Below, piece after piece: positions 35,401 to 43,744 of a stretch of 64,000 bases of DNA (position 1 is the stretch's first letter; the number at the start of each line of letters is the position of its first letter). Position numbers and translations under genes: made by a program. The DNA is from Bradyrhizobium daqingense. GTDB taxonomy: Bacteria > Pseudomonadota > Alphaproteobacteria > Rhizobiales > Xanthobacteraceae. The stretch lies in the NCBI RefSeq assembly GCF_021044685.1, contig NZ_CP088014.1, positions 2,342,001-2,406,000 on the forward strand. The letters are read 5' to 3'. Under the pieces are notes generated by a model. The model was not told the origin of the DNA. It saw only the letters and a list, made by a program, of their open reading frames with translations, and did not search any database.

Positions 35401-35768
35401 TCGTGCTGCGCAAGGGCTACGGCCTCGGCGCCCAATCGATGATCGGTGGCGGCTTCCATGCCTCGTTCTTCACCGCGGCCTGGCCGACCGGCGAGTTCGG
35501 CGGCATGGGCCTGGAAGGCTATGTCCGCCTCGGCTTCCGCAAGGAGATGGAAGCGATCGCCGATCCCGAGGAGCGCGAGACCTATTACCGCAACAAGGTC
35601 GCCGAGCTCTATGCCAACGGCAAGGCGGTCTCGATCGCGTCGGTGTTCGAGATCGACAACGTCATCGATCCCGCCGAGACGCGGCGTTGGATCCTAGCGG
35701 GCTTGCGCTCGGTACCGAAGCCGCCCGTGCGGACGGGGAAGAAGCGGCCGTGTATCGATACGTGGTGA
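32469..35768 (+). CDS. Single-chain acyl-CoA carboxylase (BC-BCCP-CT fusion, LCC-type)
   Basis: 1099 residues. Biotin carboxylase at about 1-445 (KKLLIANRGEIAIRIARAA; GGGGRGMR), a biotin carrier domain with biotinyl lysine K529 in ESMKMEH, then a carboxyltransferase from about 600 to the end (GGRCIVVAYDYTVLAGTQGH; FAGNAAMLGCCD). This order in one chain matches the long-chain acyl-CoA carboxylases characterised from Rhodopseudomonas palustris and mycobacteria. It carboxylates an acyl-CoA using bicarbonate and ATP; chain-length preference is not readable. Automated annotation may mislabel it as carbamoyl-phosphate synthase because of the ATP-grasp domain. Confidence 0.92.
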   Translation: MSFKKLLIANRGEIAIRIARAAADSGITTVAIHPADDALSLHVRVADEAIEIPGRGARAYLDIDAVVKAAKATGCDAVHPGYGFLSENAAFAKACTEAGIAFVGPKPAALELFGDKVAARQLAKRCGVPIIAGTSGPSTLEEITAFFASLGSNAAIVIKAMAGGGGRGMRVVENSADLAEAYARCQSEAKAAFGFDGVYAERLIRQARHIEVQIIGDHRGAISHLWERECTIQRRHQKLIEVAPSPSLSDSLRSRIIEAAKQLALAASYDNLGTFEFLVDGTAEDSFAFIEANPRLQVEHTVTEEVLGLDLVRAQLAVASGATLASLGLAQGSIPKPRGYAMQLRVNMETLDETGATHPTGGVLAVFEPPSGPGVRVDSFGYAGYKTSAAFDSLLAKVIVHTRGEAWHDVVAKATRVLREFRIDGVVTNIAFLQAVLAHPDFRTNRIATDFIDCNIAKLVEAADGAAKPLYFAAAERSGHGTETHVAQAVPEGAVMVAAPLQGTIVTIQVKEGEIVRPGQQLAVIESMKMEHLVMAEQGGRVMKLAGDGVTLLHGEPILYLEPLDVAADSAAAEADIDLDHIRPDLAELIARQANTLDANRPASVERRRNTNQRTARENIAQFVDAGSFMEYGSLAIAAQRRRRKLDDLIKNTPADGLVMGVATVNAENFGPEGGRCIVVAYDYTVLAGTQGHMNHKKIDRMLTLAEDWRVPLVFYAEGGGGRPGDTDRLGMTGLDGPSFVQFARLSGLVPVVGIVSGYCFAGNAAMLGCCDVIIATKNASIGMGGPAMIEGGGLGVYHPAEVGPVSFQSPNGVIDILVEDEEEATRVAQKYLSYFQGAVTSWEAADQRLLRRAIPENRLRVYDIRSVIDLVADKDSVLELRRDYGVGMITALIRIEGKPFGLIANNPRHLGGAIDADAGDKAARFLQLCDAFDLPIVSLCDTPGFMVGPEAEKTAIVRHVSRMFVTGASLTVPLFGIVLRKGYGLGAQSMIGGGFHASFFTAAWPTGEFGGMGLEGYVRLGFRKEMEAIADPEERETYYRNKVAELYANGKAVSIASVFEIDNVIDPAETRRWILAGLRSVPKPPVRTGKKRPCIDTW

Positions 35769-35827
35769 GGGCGGTGCAGCAATCCGCGCATTGAATCACT
35801 CGAGTTCTAGGCGACCCGCATCAACAT

Positions 35828-35912
35828 CGTCATGCCCGGCTTGTCCCGGCCATCCACGCCTTTGCGGCGCGTGCGAAGAACGTGGATGCCCGGGACAAGC
35901 CAGGGCATGACG
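35828..35912. repeat. Palindromic intergenic repeat, family A, copy 2
   Basis: CGTCATGCCCGGCTTGTCCC at the left and CGGGACAAGCCAGGGCATGACG at the right, 85 bp, the same length as copy 1 at 11365-11449. Located between the carboxylase and the sigma-54 activator genes. Confidence 0.8.
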
Positions 35913-36015
35913 GCGCGGAGGCATCGCGCTCGACAACTGGGTCCCGGTTTCCCGATTGACATCCCCGCCTGTGGTGCCAGACTTTGCACAATAATACAGG
36001 GTGGAGACGTCCGCG

Positions 36016-37881
36016 ATGGCCAGCCTTTCGGCCTCGAACCATGTCGCCCGGGTCTTGTCCGTCGCCGACCAAGTGGCCGACGTCGATGCCTCTTCGCGGA
36101 TTGCCAATTCCTGGCGGCGCTGCCTGGTCAATCACAAGCTCGATCCCGCCCGCAAGGGCCCGCCGCAGACGTTGACCGAAGCCGAGATACGGCATGCCGC
36201 CGAACCGATGGAGCAGCTGATCCGGCTCGCGACGCCGGAGCTCGAAAGCCTCGCGAAGGTGCTGCGCGAGGCCGGCTATTGCGTCAATCTCGCGGACCCC
36301 AGCGCAACCGCGCTGCTCAGCTGGCTGCCCGGCGCCCCCGATGCCGACATCTTCTTGCATTGGGGCGTCTATACCGGCTCGAACTTCTCGGAAAGTTGCG
36401 AGGGGACCAATGGGCTCGGCACCGCACTCGCGGAGGAGAAGCCGATCCTGGTGCATCGCGACGAGCATTTCCGCGAGCAATGGGGCATCTTCTCCTGTGC
36501 GGTGGCGCCGCTGTTCGATCCGGCCGGCCGCATCGCGGGCGCGGTGAACATCACCTCCTGTCGTGGCGATCTCAGCCGCACCGCGCATCAGCTTGCGCTG
36601 GCGGTCACGATGGAGGCGACGCGCCGCATCGAAGGCGCGATTTTCCGCGATCATTTTCGTAACGCTTCGATCGCGCGTGTGCCGGGTGGCGACGGCGGCG
36701 ACGGCCTGCTGGCCTATGACGAGGATCGGCGCATCGTCGGCGCCTGCCGTTCGGCACGCGCTCTGCTAGGTCTCACTGACGGCACCATTGCATCCGGCAT
36801 CGACCTGTCGCGCTACGTCGAACTCGACCATGAGGGCGTGCGTGGCGCGGATGGCGTCGTCGAGCTGCGCCGCGCCGACGGCCGTGCCTTGGGCCGGGGC
36901 CGTGTTGCGCCGCCGCTGCGCGCGAGATCGAGCACGCGGCCGCTGGCGCCGCGCCGAGATGCGTCCGCCGACCGCTTCGATGCGTTGCATCGGCTCGCCG
37001 GCGGCGATCCTGGATTGGTCAGAAGCGTGATGCGGCTGAAGCGCATCGGCGACCACAATCTGCCGGTGCTGCTGCATGGTGAGACCGGCGTCGGCAAGGA
37101 CGTGTTCGCGCGCGCCATTCACGCGGGGAGCAATCGTGCGCGCAGCAACTATGTCGCGCTGAACTGTGCGGCGATGCCCGAGAGCCTGATCGACGCGGAG
37201 CTGTTCGGCTACGAGGCCGGGGCCTTCACCGGCGCGCGGCGCGACGGCTCGAAGGGGCTGATCGTGCAGGCGGATGGTGGCACGCTGTTCCTCGACGAGA
37301 TCGGCGACATGCCGGTCGCGCTGCAGACGCGCCTGTTGCGCGTTTTGGAGAACCGCGAGGTCTGGCCGCTCGGCGCGCTCAAGCCCGTCCCCGTCGACAT
37401 CCGGCTGATCAGCGCCACCCATCGCGATCTCGGCCGCATGGCCGAGCAGGGCGCCTTCCGCGCCGATCTCTATTTCCGCCTGCGCGGCATGGAGGTGCGA
37501 TTGCCGGCCTTGCGCGAGCGCGCCGACCGCGACGACGTCATCCGCCAGATCGCGAGCGAGGAGGCGCCGGCCTGCCGCCTGTCGGACGACGCCTGGTCGC
37601 GGCTTGCGGCTTATCCGTTCCCCGGCAACATGCGCCAGCTCCGCCACGTGCTGCGGCTCGCCGGCTGCACGGCGGAGGGCGGTGTCATCATCGGTGCCGA
37701 TCTCGATTTGCCGCCGTTTGGGAGGGCGGAGCCCGACCTCGAAGCGGCCGAGCGCGCCACGATCGTCGAGGCACTGCGCAAGCATGGCGGCCGCGTCACC
37801 GAGGCAGCGCGCGCGCTGAAGCTCAGCCGCGCCACGCTGTATCGGAAGATCAAGACAATGAAGATCGAGACGCCGCGATAG
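36016..37881 (+). CDS. Sigma-54-dependent transcriptional activator, AcoR-like
   Basis: 621 residues from ATG 36016, with GGAGA eight bases upstream; GTG 36001 is possible. The N-terminal GAF-type sensor has CEGTNGLGTALAEEKPILVHR, the AcoR-group signature. The AAA+ domain carries Walker A GETGVGKD (355-362), the sigma-54 contact loop GAFTGA (402-407), and GGTLFLDEIGDMP. The Fis-type helix-turn-helix at the end is RVTEAARALKLSRATLYRKIK. It most likely activates the convergent LLM monooxygenase/flavin reductase operon, whose upstream region has a -24/-12 promoter and an inverted-repeat site. Confidence 0.93.
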   Translation: MASLSASNHVARVLSVADQVADVDASSRIANSWRRCLVNHKLDPARKGPPQTLTEAEIRHAAEPMEQLIRLATPELESLAKVLREAGYCVNLADPSATALLSWLPGAPDADIFLHWGVYTGSNFSESCEGTNGLGTALAEEKPILVHRDEHFREQWGIFSCAVAPLFDPAGRIAGAVNITSCRGDLSRTAHQLALAVTMEATRRIEGAIFRDHFRNASIARVPGGDGGDGLLAYDEDRRIVGACRSARALLGLTDGTIASGIDLSRYVELDHEGVRGADGVVELRRADGRALGRGRVAPPLRARSSTRPLAPRRDASADRFDALHRLAGGDPGLVRSVMRLKRIGDHNLPVLLHGETGVGKDVFARAIHAGSNRARSNYVALNCAAMPESLIDAELFGYEAGAFTGARRDGSKGLIVQADGGTLFLDEIGDMPVALQTRLLRVLENREVWPLGALKPVPVDIRLISATHRDLGRMAEQGAFRADLYFRLRGMEVRLPALRERADRDDVIRQIASEEAPACRLSDDAWSRLAAYPFPGNMRQLRHVLRLAGCTAEGGVIIGADLDLPPFGRAEPDLEAAERATIVEALRKHGGRVTEAARALKLSRATLYRKIKTMKIETPR

Positions 37882-37907
37882 CGCTTAGCTGCATGCAGCG
37901 AGCGCTC

Positions 37908-38477
37908 TTACGAAAAATCCGTCCAGATCAGATGCCGTGCGTCGAGGTCGCCAATCGTCACGCCCTCGCGGATCTCCCGCGGCGTGTGGAAATTGCTGCG
38001 CAGATAGACCAGCGGCGTGGCCGCAGCGGAATGCGACACGCCGCGGACCTCGCCGACGAAGATCGAATGCGTCGTCGTCTCGAACTCCTGCGCCAGCACG
38101 CAGTCGAATGCGGCGACCGCGTCCGTCAGCACCGGTGCGCCGGTCTCGCCCCGCGTCCACTGGCCGAAGGCGAAGCGGTCGTCGCCGTTGACGCCCTTCT
38201 GGCCGCTGAACGTCAGCGCGAGCAACGCGTGATCCTCATGCAGGAAGTTGATCGCGAACGCGCCTTCCTCGCGGATGCGGGCATGTGCGCTGGCGTTGCG
38301 GTTGACGCAGACGATCAGCGAGGGCGGCGAGTCCGACAGCGAACAGGCCGAGGTCACGGTCAGGCCGGTGCGCTTGCCGTGCTCGGCGCCCACCGTGACC
38401 AGCGCAACCGCGCCGGCACATTGGCGCATCGCCTGCTTGAAATTCTTGACGTCGAAAGAATTGGCGTCCACCGTCAC
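37908..38477 (-). CDS. Flavin reductase (HpaC/DIM6-NTAB family)
   Basis: 189 residues. The flavin-reductase-like domain has VTSACSLSDSPPSLIVCVNRNAS and AFAINFLHEDH, typical of enzymes giving reduced FMN to a partner monooxygenase. It is second in an operon after the LLM monooxygenase, with a 57-bp gap. The pair forms a two-component flavin monooxygenase system. Its stop faces the end of the sigma-54 activator gene 26 bp away. Confidence 0.9.
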   Translation of the reverse strand: MTVDANSFDVKNFKQAMRQCAGAVALVTVGAEHGKRTGLTVTSACSLSDSPPSLIVCVNRNASAHARIREEGAFAINFLHEDHALLALTFSGQKGVNGDDRFAFGQWTRGETGAPVLTDAVAAFDCVLAQEFETTTHSIFVGEVRGVSHSAAATPLVYLRSNFHTPREIREGVTIGDLDARHLIWTDFS

Positions 38478-38534
38478 GCGGAAATCTCCGAAATGAATGC
38501 GGGTGCGGCACGATCGCGCCGCACCCGTTGGCGG

Positions 38535-39632
38535 TCAAGCCGCCTTCTTCGCGGAGCCGAGATGCGTCAGGCGTGGCATCACCTCGTTCTTCAGTAGCGA
38601 GAGCGAGTGGTGCCAGGCCTCCGCCTTGTGCTTGTAGTCGAAGCCGAACACCAGCAGCACGCCGAAGCCGCCGACCTCGTCGTAGATCTTCTCGATCTTC
38701 TCGGCGACGGTCGCGGGCGAGCCGACGATCCAGTTCCGCTTGGCGCAATATTCGACGGTGACGTCGCTGTCGGGCACGTCGGGCGCGTGCTTCAGATAGT
38801 CCTTGAAGCCGAAATGGCCGAGCAGCGGCAGGAAGTACTCGCTCATCATCCGGCCCATCATGTCGCCGGTGGAGAGCTTCCAGGCTTCCTCGTCGGTGTC
38901 GGCGACGAAGACCTCGCGCACCAGCCGCCAATCCGCGCGGTTCGGCTTGCGCCCGGTCTTGGCGGCGCCGATCTCGACCGACTCCCAATGACTGGAGACA
39001 TAGGCCGGGTTGAGGTTGAGGCTCATCGGAATGAAGCCGCGCTCGCCGGCGAGCTTCAGCGTGTCCGAGTTCTTCGACAGCCCGGCGACACCGATCGGCG
39101 GATGCGGCGCCTGCAACGGCTTGATGTGCGGCTTGAGGAAGTCGAACATCGTGTCCGGCTTGGTCACCGTCCAGAACTTGCCCTTGTGGGTGAACGGCGC
39201 CGGCTCGGTCCAGAGCTTCAGGATGATCTCCAGCGCCTCGCGGGTCATGTCGCGGTTCTGTCCGCTCATGCCGTCGACGTTGAACATCGCCCAGTCGCTC
39301 GGCAGGCCACTCGCCGCGACGCCGAAATTGAGCCGGCCCTCGGAGAGATGGTCGAGCATGGCAACGCGGTTGGCGAGTTCGGCCGGGTGGTGATAGGGCA
39401 GGAGGAAGCCGCCCGGTCCGATGCGTAGCTTCTTGGTCTGCATCAAGGCCTGCGCGATCAGCAGGTCCGGCGTGGGGTTGGGTTCCCAGGGCGCCGTGTG
39501 GTGCTCGCCGACCCAGGCTTCCTGATAGCCGAGCTCGTCGAGCCAGCGCATGACTTGCAGGTCCCAGTCATTCCCTTCCTTCAGGCCGCACTCCGGCGGA
39601 TGCGAAGGCATCGTGAAATAGCCGATCTCCAT
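38535..39632 (-). CDS. LLM-class flavin-dependent monooxygenase
   Basis: 365 residues from ATG 39632, preceded by GAGAGGAAACCC; an ATG at 39647 is in frame but lacks a ribosome-binding site. TIM-barrel luciferase-like fold: WVGEHHTAPWEPNPTPDLL, LDHLSEGRLNFGVAASG and PIGVAGLSKNSD. It uses reduced flavin, supplied by the downstream reductase, to oxygenate an organic substrate that cannot be named from sequence. A sigma-54 promoter at 39713-39697 would start transcription near 39686. Regulation by the AcoR-like activator is inferred. Confidence 0.9.
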   Translation of the reverse strand: MEIGYFTMPSHPPECGLKEGNDWDLQVMRWLDELGYQEAWVGEHHTAPWEPNPTPDLLIAQALMQTKKLRIGPGGFLLPYHHPAELANRVAMLDHLSEGRLNFGVAASGLPSDWAMFNVDGMSGQNRDMTREALEIILKLWTEPAPFTHKGKFWTVTKPDTMFDFLKPHIKPLQAPHPPIGVAGLSKNSDTLKLAGERGFIPMSLNLNPAYVSSHWESVEIGAAKTGRKPNRADWRLVREVFVADTDEEAWKLSTGDMMGRMMSEYFLPLLGHFGFKDYLKHAPDVPDSDVTVEYCAKRNWIVGSPATVAEKIEKIYDEVGGFGVLLVFGFDYKHKAEAWHHSLSLLKNEVMPRLTHLGSAKKAA

Positions 39633-39696
39633 GGGTTTCCTCTCCACAATTGACGCGTCTTGTTGCGCGGTTCACGGACGTGAGTGGGAACGCTTC

Positions 39697-39713
39697 AGCA
39701 AAGGGTGTGCCAG
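39697..39713 (-). promoter_or_regulatory. Sigma-54 (-24/-12) promoter of monooxygenase operon
   Basis: On the minus strand the sequence is CTGGCACACCCTTTGCT. The GG (39711-39710) and GC (39699-39698) are separated by exactly 10 bp as sigma-54 requires. It matches the consensus TGGCAC-N5-TTGCT fully, and is 65 bp upstream of the LLM start. The nearest gene with a GAFTGA motif is the activator at 36016. Confidence 0.88.
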
Positions 39714-39793
39714 CGCGATACGGGTCCAATCCTTCTGAGAAAGGGCTGGTTTGCGGCGGCAATAGCCGATATCCCGGGAGAGATTTTGCAAGA

Positions 39794-39838
39794 CCTCGTC
39801 TCATTGTCGCGAGACGGCGTCTTGCCGGTGAGACGAGG
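39794..39838. promoter_or_regulatory. Putative upstream activator site for sigma-54 regulator
   Basis: CCTCGTCTCA (39794-39803) and TGAGACGAGG (39829-39838) are perfect complements, 25 bp apart. Inside are further CGTCTC/GAGACG elements at 39811-39816 and 39818-39823. The centre is about 110 bp upstream of the -24/-12 promoter, the usual distance for enhancer-binding proteins. The right arm ends one base before the first in-frame ATG of dgoK (39839) and overlaps its presumed ribosome-binding region. Confidence 0.6.
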
Positions 39839-39850
39839 ATGCGTGTCGAG

Positions 39851-40765
39851 ATGAGCGAACCCGCCTATGTCGCGGTGGATTGGGGCACCAGCAGTTTTCG
39901 CCTGTGGCTGGTCGATCGCGCCGGCGGGGTGCTGGCAGGACGCCGCAGCGGCGAGGGCATGCTGGCTGCGGTCAAGATCGGATTCCCTGCCGTGCTGCAA
40001 TCGCACCTTGCCGCGATTGAGGCGCCGGATCATCTGCCGGTTCTCGTCTGCGGTATGGCGGGCGCCAAGACCGGCTGGGTTGAGGCCGGTTATGTCGATA
40101 CGCCCGCGCCGCTTGCGGCGATCCTGAAGCAGGCCGCGCGTGTGCCGGGCGAGGCGCGTGACATCCGCATCCTGCCGGGCATCGCCCAACGCGATCCCAA
40201 ATCGCCTGACGTGATGCGCGGCGAGGAGACGCAATTGCTTGGCGCGCTCGGCCTCGATGCCGCCGGAGAGGCGCTGGTCTGTATGCCCGGCACGCATTCC
40301 AAATGGGTTTGGGTGAAGGACGGCGCGGTCGCGCACTTCTCCACCTTCATGACCGGCGAGCTGTTCAGTGCCGTCTCGCGCGAGACGATCTTGTCGCTTG
40401 CGGTCGCAGGCGCCGATGAAGCCGAGGATGTCGCAAGCTTCAAGGCGGCGGTCGTTGCAGCGTTCAAGGCGCCGGCCTTCGCCGCCAATCTTCTGTTCAC
40501 CGCGCGGTCGCGTCAGTTGCTGTTCGGCGGCACGCCGGCTGCGGCGCGCGAAACGCTGTCGGGAACGTTGATCGGCGTCGAGCTCGCGGCCGGTCTTTCC
40601 GGTCCTGTGCCGGAAGCAGGCGTCAGGCTGATCGCCTCGGGGCGTCTTGCAATGCTGTACCGGCTCGCCTTCGATGCGCTGTCGGTTGCCGTTCATCCGA
40701 TCGATGCCGATGAAGCCGTCCGCGGCGGCCTGTCGATGGCGGCCGCGGCGATCTGGACGAAGTGA
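39851..40765 (+). CDS. dgoK: 2-dehydro-3-deoxygalactonokinase
   Basis: 304 residues from ATG 39851 (MSEPAYVAVDWGTSSFRLWL), with GAGG 12 bases upstream; ATG 39839 is also in frame. The sequence has the ASKHA-type phosphate loop VDWGTSSFRLW, and CMPGTHSKWVWVKDG, the DgoK signature. It phosphorylates 2-dehydro-3-deoxy-D-galactonate in the De Ley-Doudoroff galactonate pathway. dgoA follows directly. The galactonate dehydratase and a DgoR regulator are not in this stretch. Confidence 0.92.
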   Translation: MSEPAYVAVDWGTSSFRLWLVDRAGGVLAGRRSGEGMLAAVKIGFPAVLQSHLAAIEAPDHLPVLVCGMAGAKTGWVEAGYVDTPAPLAAILKQAARVPGEARDIRILPGIAQRDPKSPDVMRGEETQLLGALGLDAAGEALVCMPGTHSKWVWVKDGAVAHFSTFMTGELFSAVSRETILSLAVAGADEAEDVASFKAAVVAAFKAPAFAANLLFTARSRQLLFGGTPAAARETLSGTLIGVELAAGLSGPVPEAGVRLIASGRLAMLYRLAFDALSVAVHPIDADEAVRGGLSMAAAAIWTK

Positions 40766-40778
40766 GAGGATGACCGAG

Positions 40779-41411
40779 ATGAGCGTTCCCTTCCCGCCGA
40801 TGAAGCGTCCGCTGGTCGCGATCCTGCGCGGCGTCAAGCCAGAGGAGACCGAGCCGATCGTCGGTGTGCTGATCGAAGCCGGCATGACCGCGATCGAGAT
40901 TCCCTTGAATTCGCCCGATCCGTTCCGCTCCATCGCGACCGCTGCGAAGCTCGCGCCTTCAGGTGTGCTGATCGGCGCCGGCACGGTGCTGACGGCAGCA
41001 GATGTCGATCGTCTCAACGATGTCGGCGGCAAGCTCATGGTTTCGCCCAATGTCGATATCGAAGTGCTCTCGCGCGCGCATCAGCATGGCATGGTCACGA
41101 TGCCTGGCGTGTTCTCGCCGACCGAGGCGTTGCTGGCGGCGCGCTCCGGTGCGTCGAGCCTGAAATTCTTTCCGGCCAGCGTGCTCGGCGCCTCCGGCAT
41201 CGCCGCGATCCGCGCCGTGCTGCCGACTGGGGTGATGATTGCCGCGGTCGGCGGCGTCTCCGACCAGAACTTTGCCGAATACATCAAGGGCGGCGTGACC
41301 GCGTTCGGCCTTGGCTCCAGCCTCTACAAGCCCGGCATGTCGGCCGCCGATGTCGCCGATCGTGCCAAGGTGACGATCACGGCCTACGATCGGGCGATTG
41401 CGAAAGATTGA
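40779..41411 (+). CDS. dgoA: 2-dehydro-3-deoxy-6-phosphogalactonate aldolase
   Basis: 210 residues from ATG 40779, with GAGAGGA ending at 40770; ATG 40770 itself overlaps the ribosome-binding site. KDPG/KDPGal aldolase fold: E40 in TAIEIPLNSP and Schiff-base lysine K129 in SLKFFPA, plus GAGTVL. It splits KDPGal into pyruvate and glyceraldehyde-3-phosphate. The gene starts 13 nt after dgoK, forming an operon. IEIPLNSP favours the galactonate enzyme over the gluconate one (Eda). Confidence 0.92.
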   Translation: MSVPFPPMKRPLVAILRGVKPEETEPIVGVLIEAGMTAIEIPLNSPDPFRSIATAAKLAPSGVLIGAGTVLTAADVDRLNDVGGKLMVSPNVDIEVLSRAHQHGMVTMPGVFSPTEALLAARSGASSLKFFPASVLGASGIAAIRAVLPTGVMIAAVGGVSDQNFAEYIKGGVTAFGLGSSLYKPGMSAADVADRAKVTITAYDRAIAKD

Positions 41412-41518
41412 GCCGGAACGGATACGCCTGGATCGACTCATAGTCTATTGTGCTGCGCAGCATCGCAATCGATGTCTGCACACCGTGTGCAAGTGACTGG
41501 CTGAATCAGGAGACCGAC

Positions 41519-43255
41519 ATGGCGATCAACAACGTGGCCGATCTGTTCGTGGCAACGCTCGAACAAGCCGGGGTCAAGCGCATTTACGGCATCGTCGGCG
41601 ACAGTCTGAATGCGATCACCGAGGCGCTGCGCCGCCGGGGCACCATCGAATGGATCCATGTCCGGCACGAGGAGGTCGCAGCGTTCGCCGCCGCCGGCGA
41701 AGCCGAGATGACGGGAAGCCTCGCCGTCTGCGCTGGCTCCTGCGGTCCCGGCAACCTGCATCTGATCAATGGCCTGTTCGATGCGCATCGCAGCCGGGTT
41801 CCCGTGCTGGCCATCGCAGCGCAAATCCCCTCGGCCGAGATCGGCGGCGGCTATTTCCAGGAAACCCACCCGCAGAACCTGTTCCGCGAATGCAGCCATT
41901 ATTGCGAGCTGGTCTCGGACCCGAGCCAGCTTCCCTACGTGCTGGAGAACGCGATCCGCGCGGCAGTGGGCCTGCGCGGCGTTGCCGTCGTCGCCATGCC
42001 CGGCGACGTCGCTTTCCGCAGCCCGCCCAAGCGTGCGCTGTCGACCACGCGCGGCCTTGCGCTGGCGCCGCCGAAAATCGTCCCGCAGGCGGACGAGCTG
42101 AAGGCGCTCGCGGATCTCCTCGACGGCGCCGAACGCATCACGCTGTTCTGCGGCCGCGGCTGCGCCGGCGCGCATGCGCCCTTGATGCAGCTCGCTGAAG
42201 CCTTGAAGAGCCCGATCGTCCATGCGCTCGGCGGCAAGGAGCATGTCGAATACGACAATCCCTATGACGTCGGCATGACCGGCTTCATCGGCTTCTCCTC
42301 GGGCTATGCGGCCATGCACGCCTGCGACACGCTGGTGATGCTCGGGACCGATTTTCCCTACAAGCAGTTCTTCCCGACCGACTGCCAGATCGCGCAGATC
42401 GACATCCGTCCGGAAAATCTGGGCCGGCGCTGCAAGATCGATCTCGGTCTCGTCGGCGACGTCAAGCTCACCATCGAGGCGCTGCTGCCGCTGCTCAAGT
42501 CCAAGACGCAGCGCAAGCACCTCGACGACGCGGTCGGGCACTACAAGAAGGCACGCGAAGGGCTCGATTCGCTGGCCAAGGGTACACCAGGCAGCAAGCC
42601 GATCCACCCGCAATACCTCGCGAAGGTCATCAGCGACCATGCGAGCAATGATGCCGTGTTCACCGCCGATGTCGGCACGCCGACGGTATGGGCCGCGCGC
42701 TATCTCGACATGAACGGCCGCCGTCGGCTGATCGGCTCCTTCGTGCACGGCTCGATGGCGAACGCCATGCCGCAGGCGATCGGCGCGCAGGCTGCGCAGC
42801 CCGGCCGGCAGGTGATCTCACTGTCGGGCGACGGCGGCTTCACCATGCTGATGGGCGATCTGATCACGCTGACGCAAGAGAAGCTGCCGGTGAAGGTGGT
42901 CGTGTTCAACAACGGCGTGCTCGGCTTCGTCGCGCTGGAGATGAAGGCGGCCGGCTTCGTCGACACCAATGTCGATCTGGAGAATCCTGATTTCGCCGCG
43001 ATGGCGCGCGCCATGGGCATCTTCGCCAAACGCGTCGAGGATCCCGGCGAGCTGCCCGGCGCGGTCAAGGAGATGCTGGCGCATGATGGGCCGGCACTGC
43101 TCGACGTCGTCACCGCCAAGCAGGAGCTGTCGATGCCGCCGACCATCACCGCCGAGCAGGTCAAGGGTTTCAGCCTCTGGGTGCTGCGCGCGGTGATGAA
43201 CGGCCGCGGCGACGAGGTGCTGGATCTCGCGAAGACGAATCTCTTGCCGCGATGA
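41519..43255 (+). CDS. poxB: Thiamine-pyrophosphate-dependent pyruvate dehydrogenase/oxidase (PoxB-like)
   Basis: 578 residues from ATG 41519, with AGGAGA at 41508-41513. The TPP half-site glutamate is E51 in [11 protein letters not shown]. The TPP-binding motif [15 protein letters not shown] ending VVVFNN is complete. Length and motifs match E. coli PoxB (572 residues), a membrane-peripheral enzyme converting pyruvate to acetate and CO2 with quinone. It lies 108 bp after dgoA, whose pathway yields pyruvate; a metabolic link is plausible but unproven. An acetolactate synthase-like role is less likely. Confidence 0.88.
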   Translation: MAINNVADLFVATLEQAGVKRIYGIVGDSLNAITEALRRRGTIEWIHVRHEEVAAFAAAGEAEMTGSLAVCAGSCGPGNLHLINGLFDAHRSRVPVLAIAAQIPSAEIGGGYFQETHPQNLFRECSHYCELVSDPSQLPYVLENAIRAAVGLRGVAVVAMPGDVAFRSPPKRALSTTRGLALAPPKIVPQADELKALADLLDGAERITLFCGRGCAGAHAPLMQLAEALKSPIVHALGGKEHVEYDNPYDVGMTGFIGFSSGYAAMHACDTLVMLGTDFPYKQFFPTDCQIAQIDIRPENLGRRCKIDLGLVGDVKLTIEALLPLLKSKTQRKHLDDAVGHYKKAREGLDSLAKGTPGSKPIHPQYLAKVISDHASNDAVFTADVGTPTVWAARYLDMNGRRRLIGSFVHGSMANAMPQAIGAQAAQPGRQVISLSGDGGFTMLMGDLITLTQEKLPVKVVVFNNGVLGFVALEMKAAGFVDTNVDLENPDFAAMARAMGIFAKRVEDPGELPGAVKEMLAHDGPALLDVVTAKQELSMPPTITAEQVKGFSLWVLRAVMNGRGDEVLDLAKTNLLPR

Positions 43256-43313
43256 TTGCCAAGCAGTCGGGTCACTTCTCGCAACGGGAGAGGTGATCAC
43301 CGGCTGCGCCGCC

Positions 43314-43733
43314 TCACCCCCGCTTCACCGAAGGCGCGGGCAGCCGCTCCGGGCGGTTCTGAAAGCGCTGCCAGTGCAGCACGCTGCCGATCAGCAGCGC
43401 CGGCAGGAAGCCGAGCATGATCAGGAAATGCGGCAGCTGCGCCGGCGAGACGAATGCAATTGCGATGTCAGAGATCAACCAGAGCGCCGCGAACATCACC
43501 GCGAAATCCAGGCGCGGGCAACGAAGGTAGTAGAACACGGCGGTGATGATCACGGCGGGCCCGATCGCAATGCCGATCATAACGGCCGTCAGCTCCGTCG
43601 GCGTCAGCGCGTCGAGCACCATGGAGGCCAGCAGCCCGAGTGCGGCGAACATGGCGATGATGTCGAGTGGATGCCGCAACAGAGTACCTCTTACGGGACG
43701 CGCTATCGTTGTGGCCGGGACCACGGCCGTCAA
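43314..43733 (-). CDS. Small membrane protein, four predicted helices
   Basis: 139 residues. Hydrophobic segments: LDIIAMFAALGLLASMVLDAL, AVMIGIAIGPAVIITAVFYYL, LDFAVMFAALWLISDIAIAFV and LPHFLIMLGFLPALLIGSVLHW. No motif recognised. It starts 11 nt downstream of the thioesterase gene, so the two probably share a transcript. Confidence 0.65.
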   Translation of the reverse strand: MTAVVPATTIARPVRGTLLRHPLDIIAMFAALGLLASMVLDALTPTELTAVMIGIAIGPAVIITAVFYYLRCPRLDFAVMFAALWLISDIAIAFVSPAQLPHFLIMLGFLPALLIGSVLHWQRFQNRPERLPAPSVKRG

Positions 43734-43744
43734 GTAAAATACGC

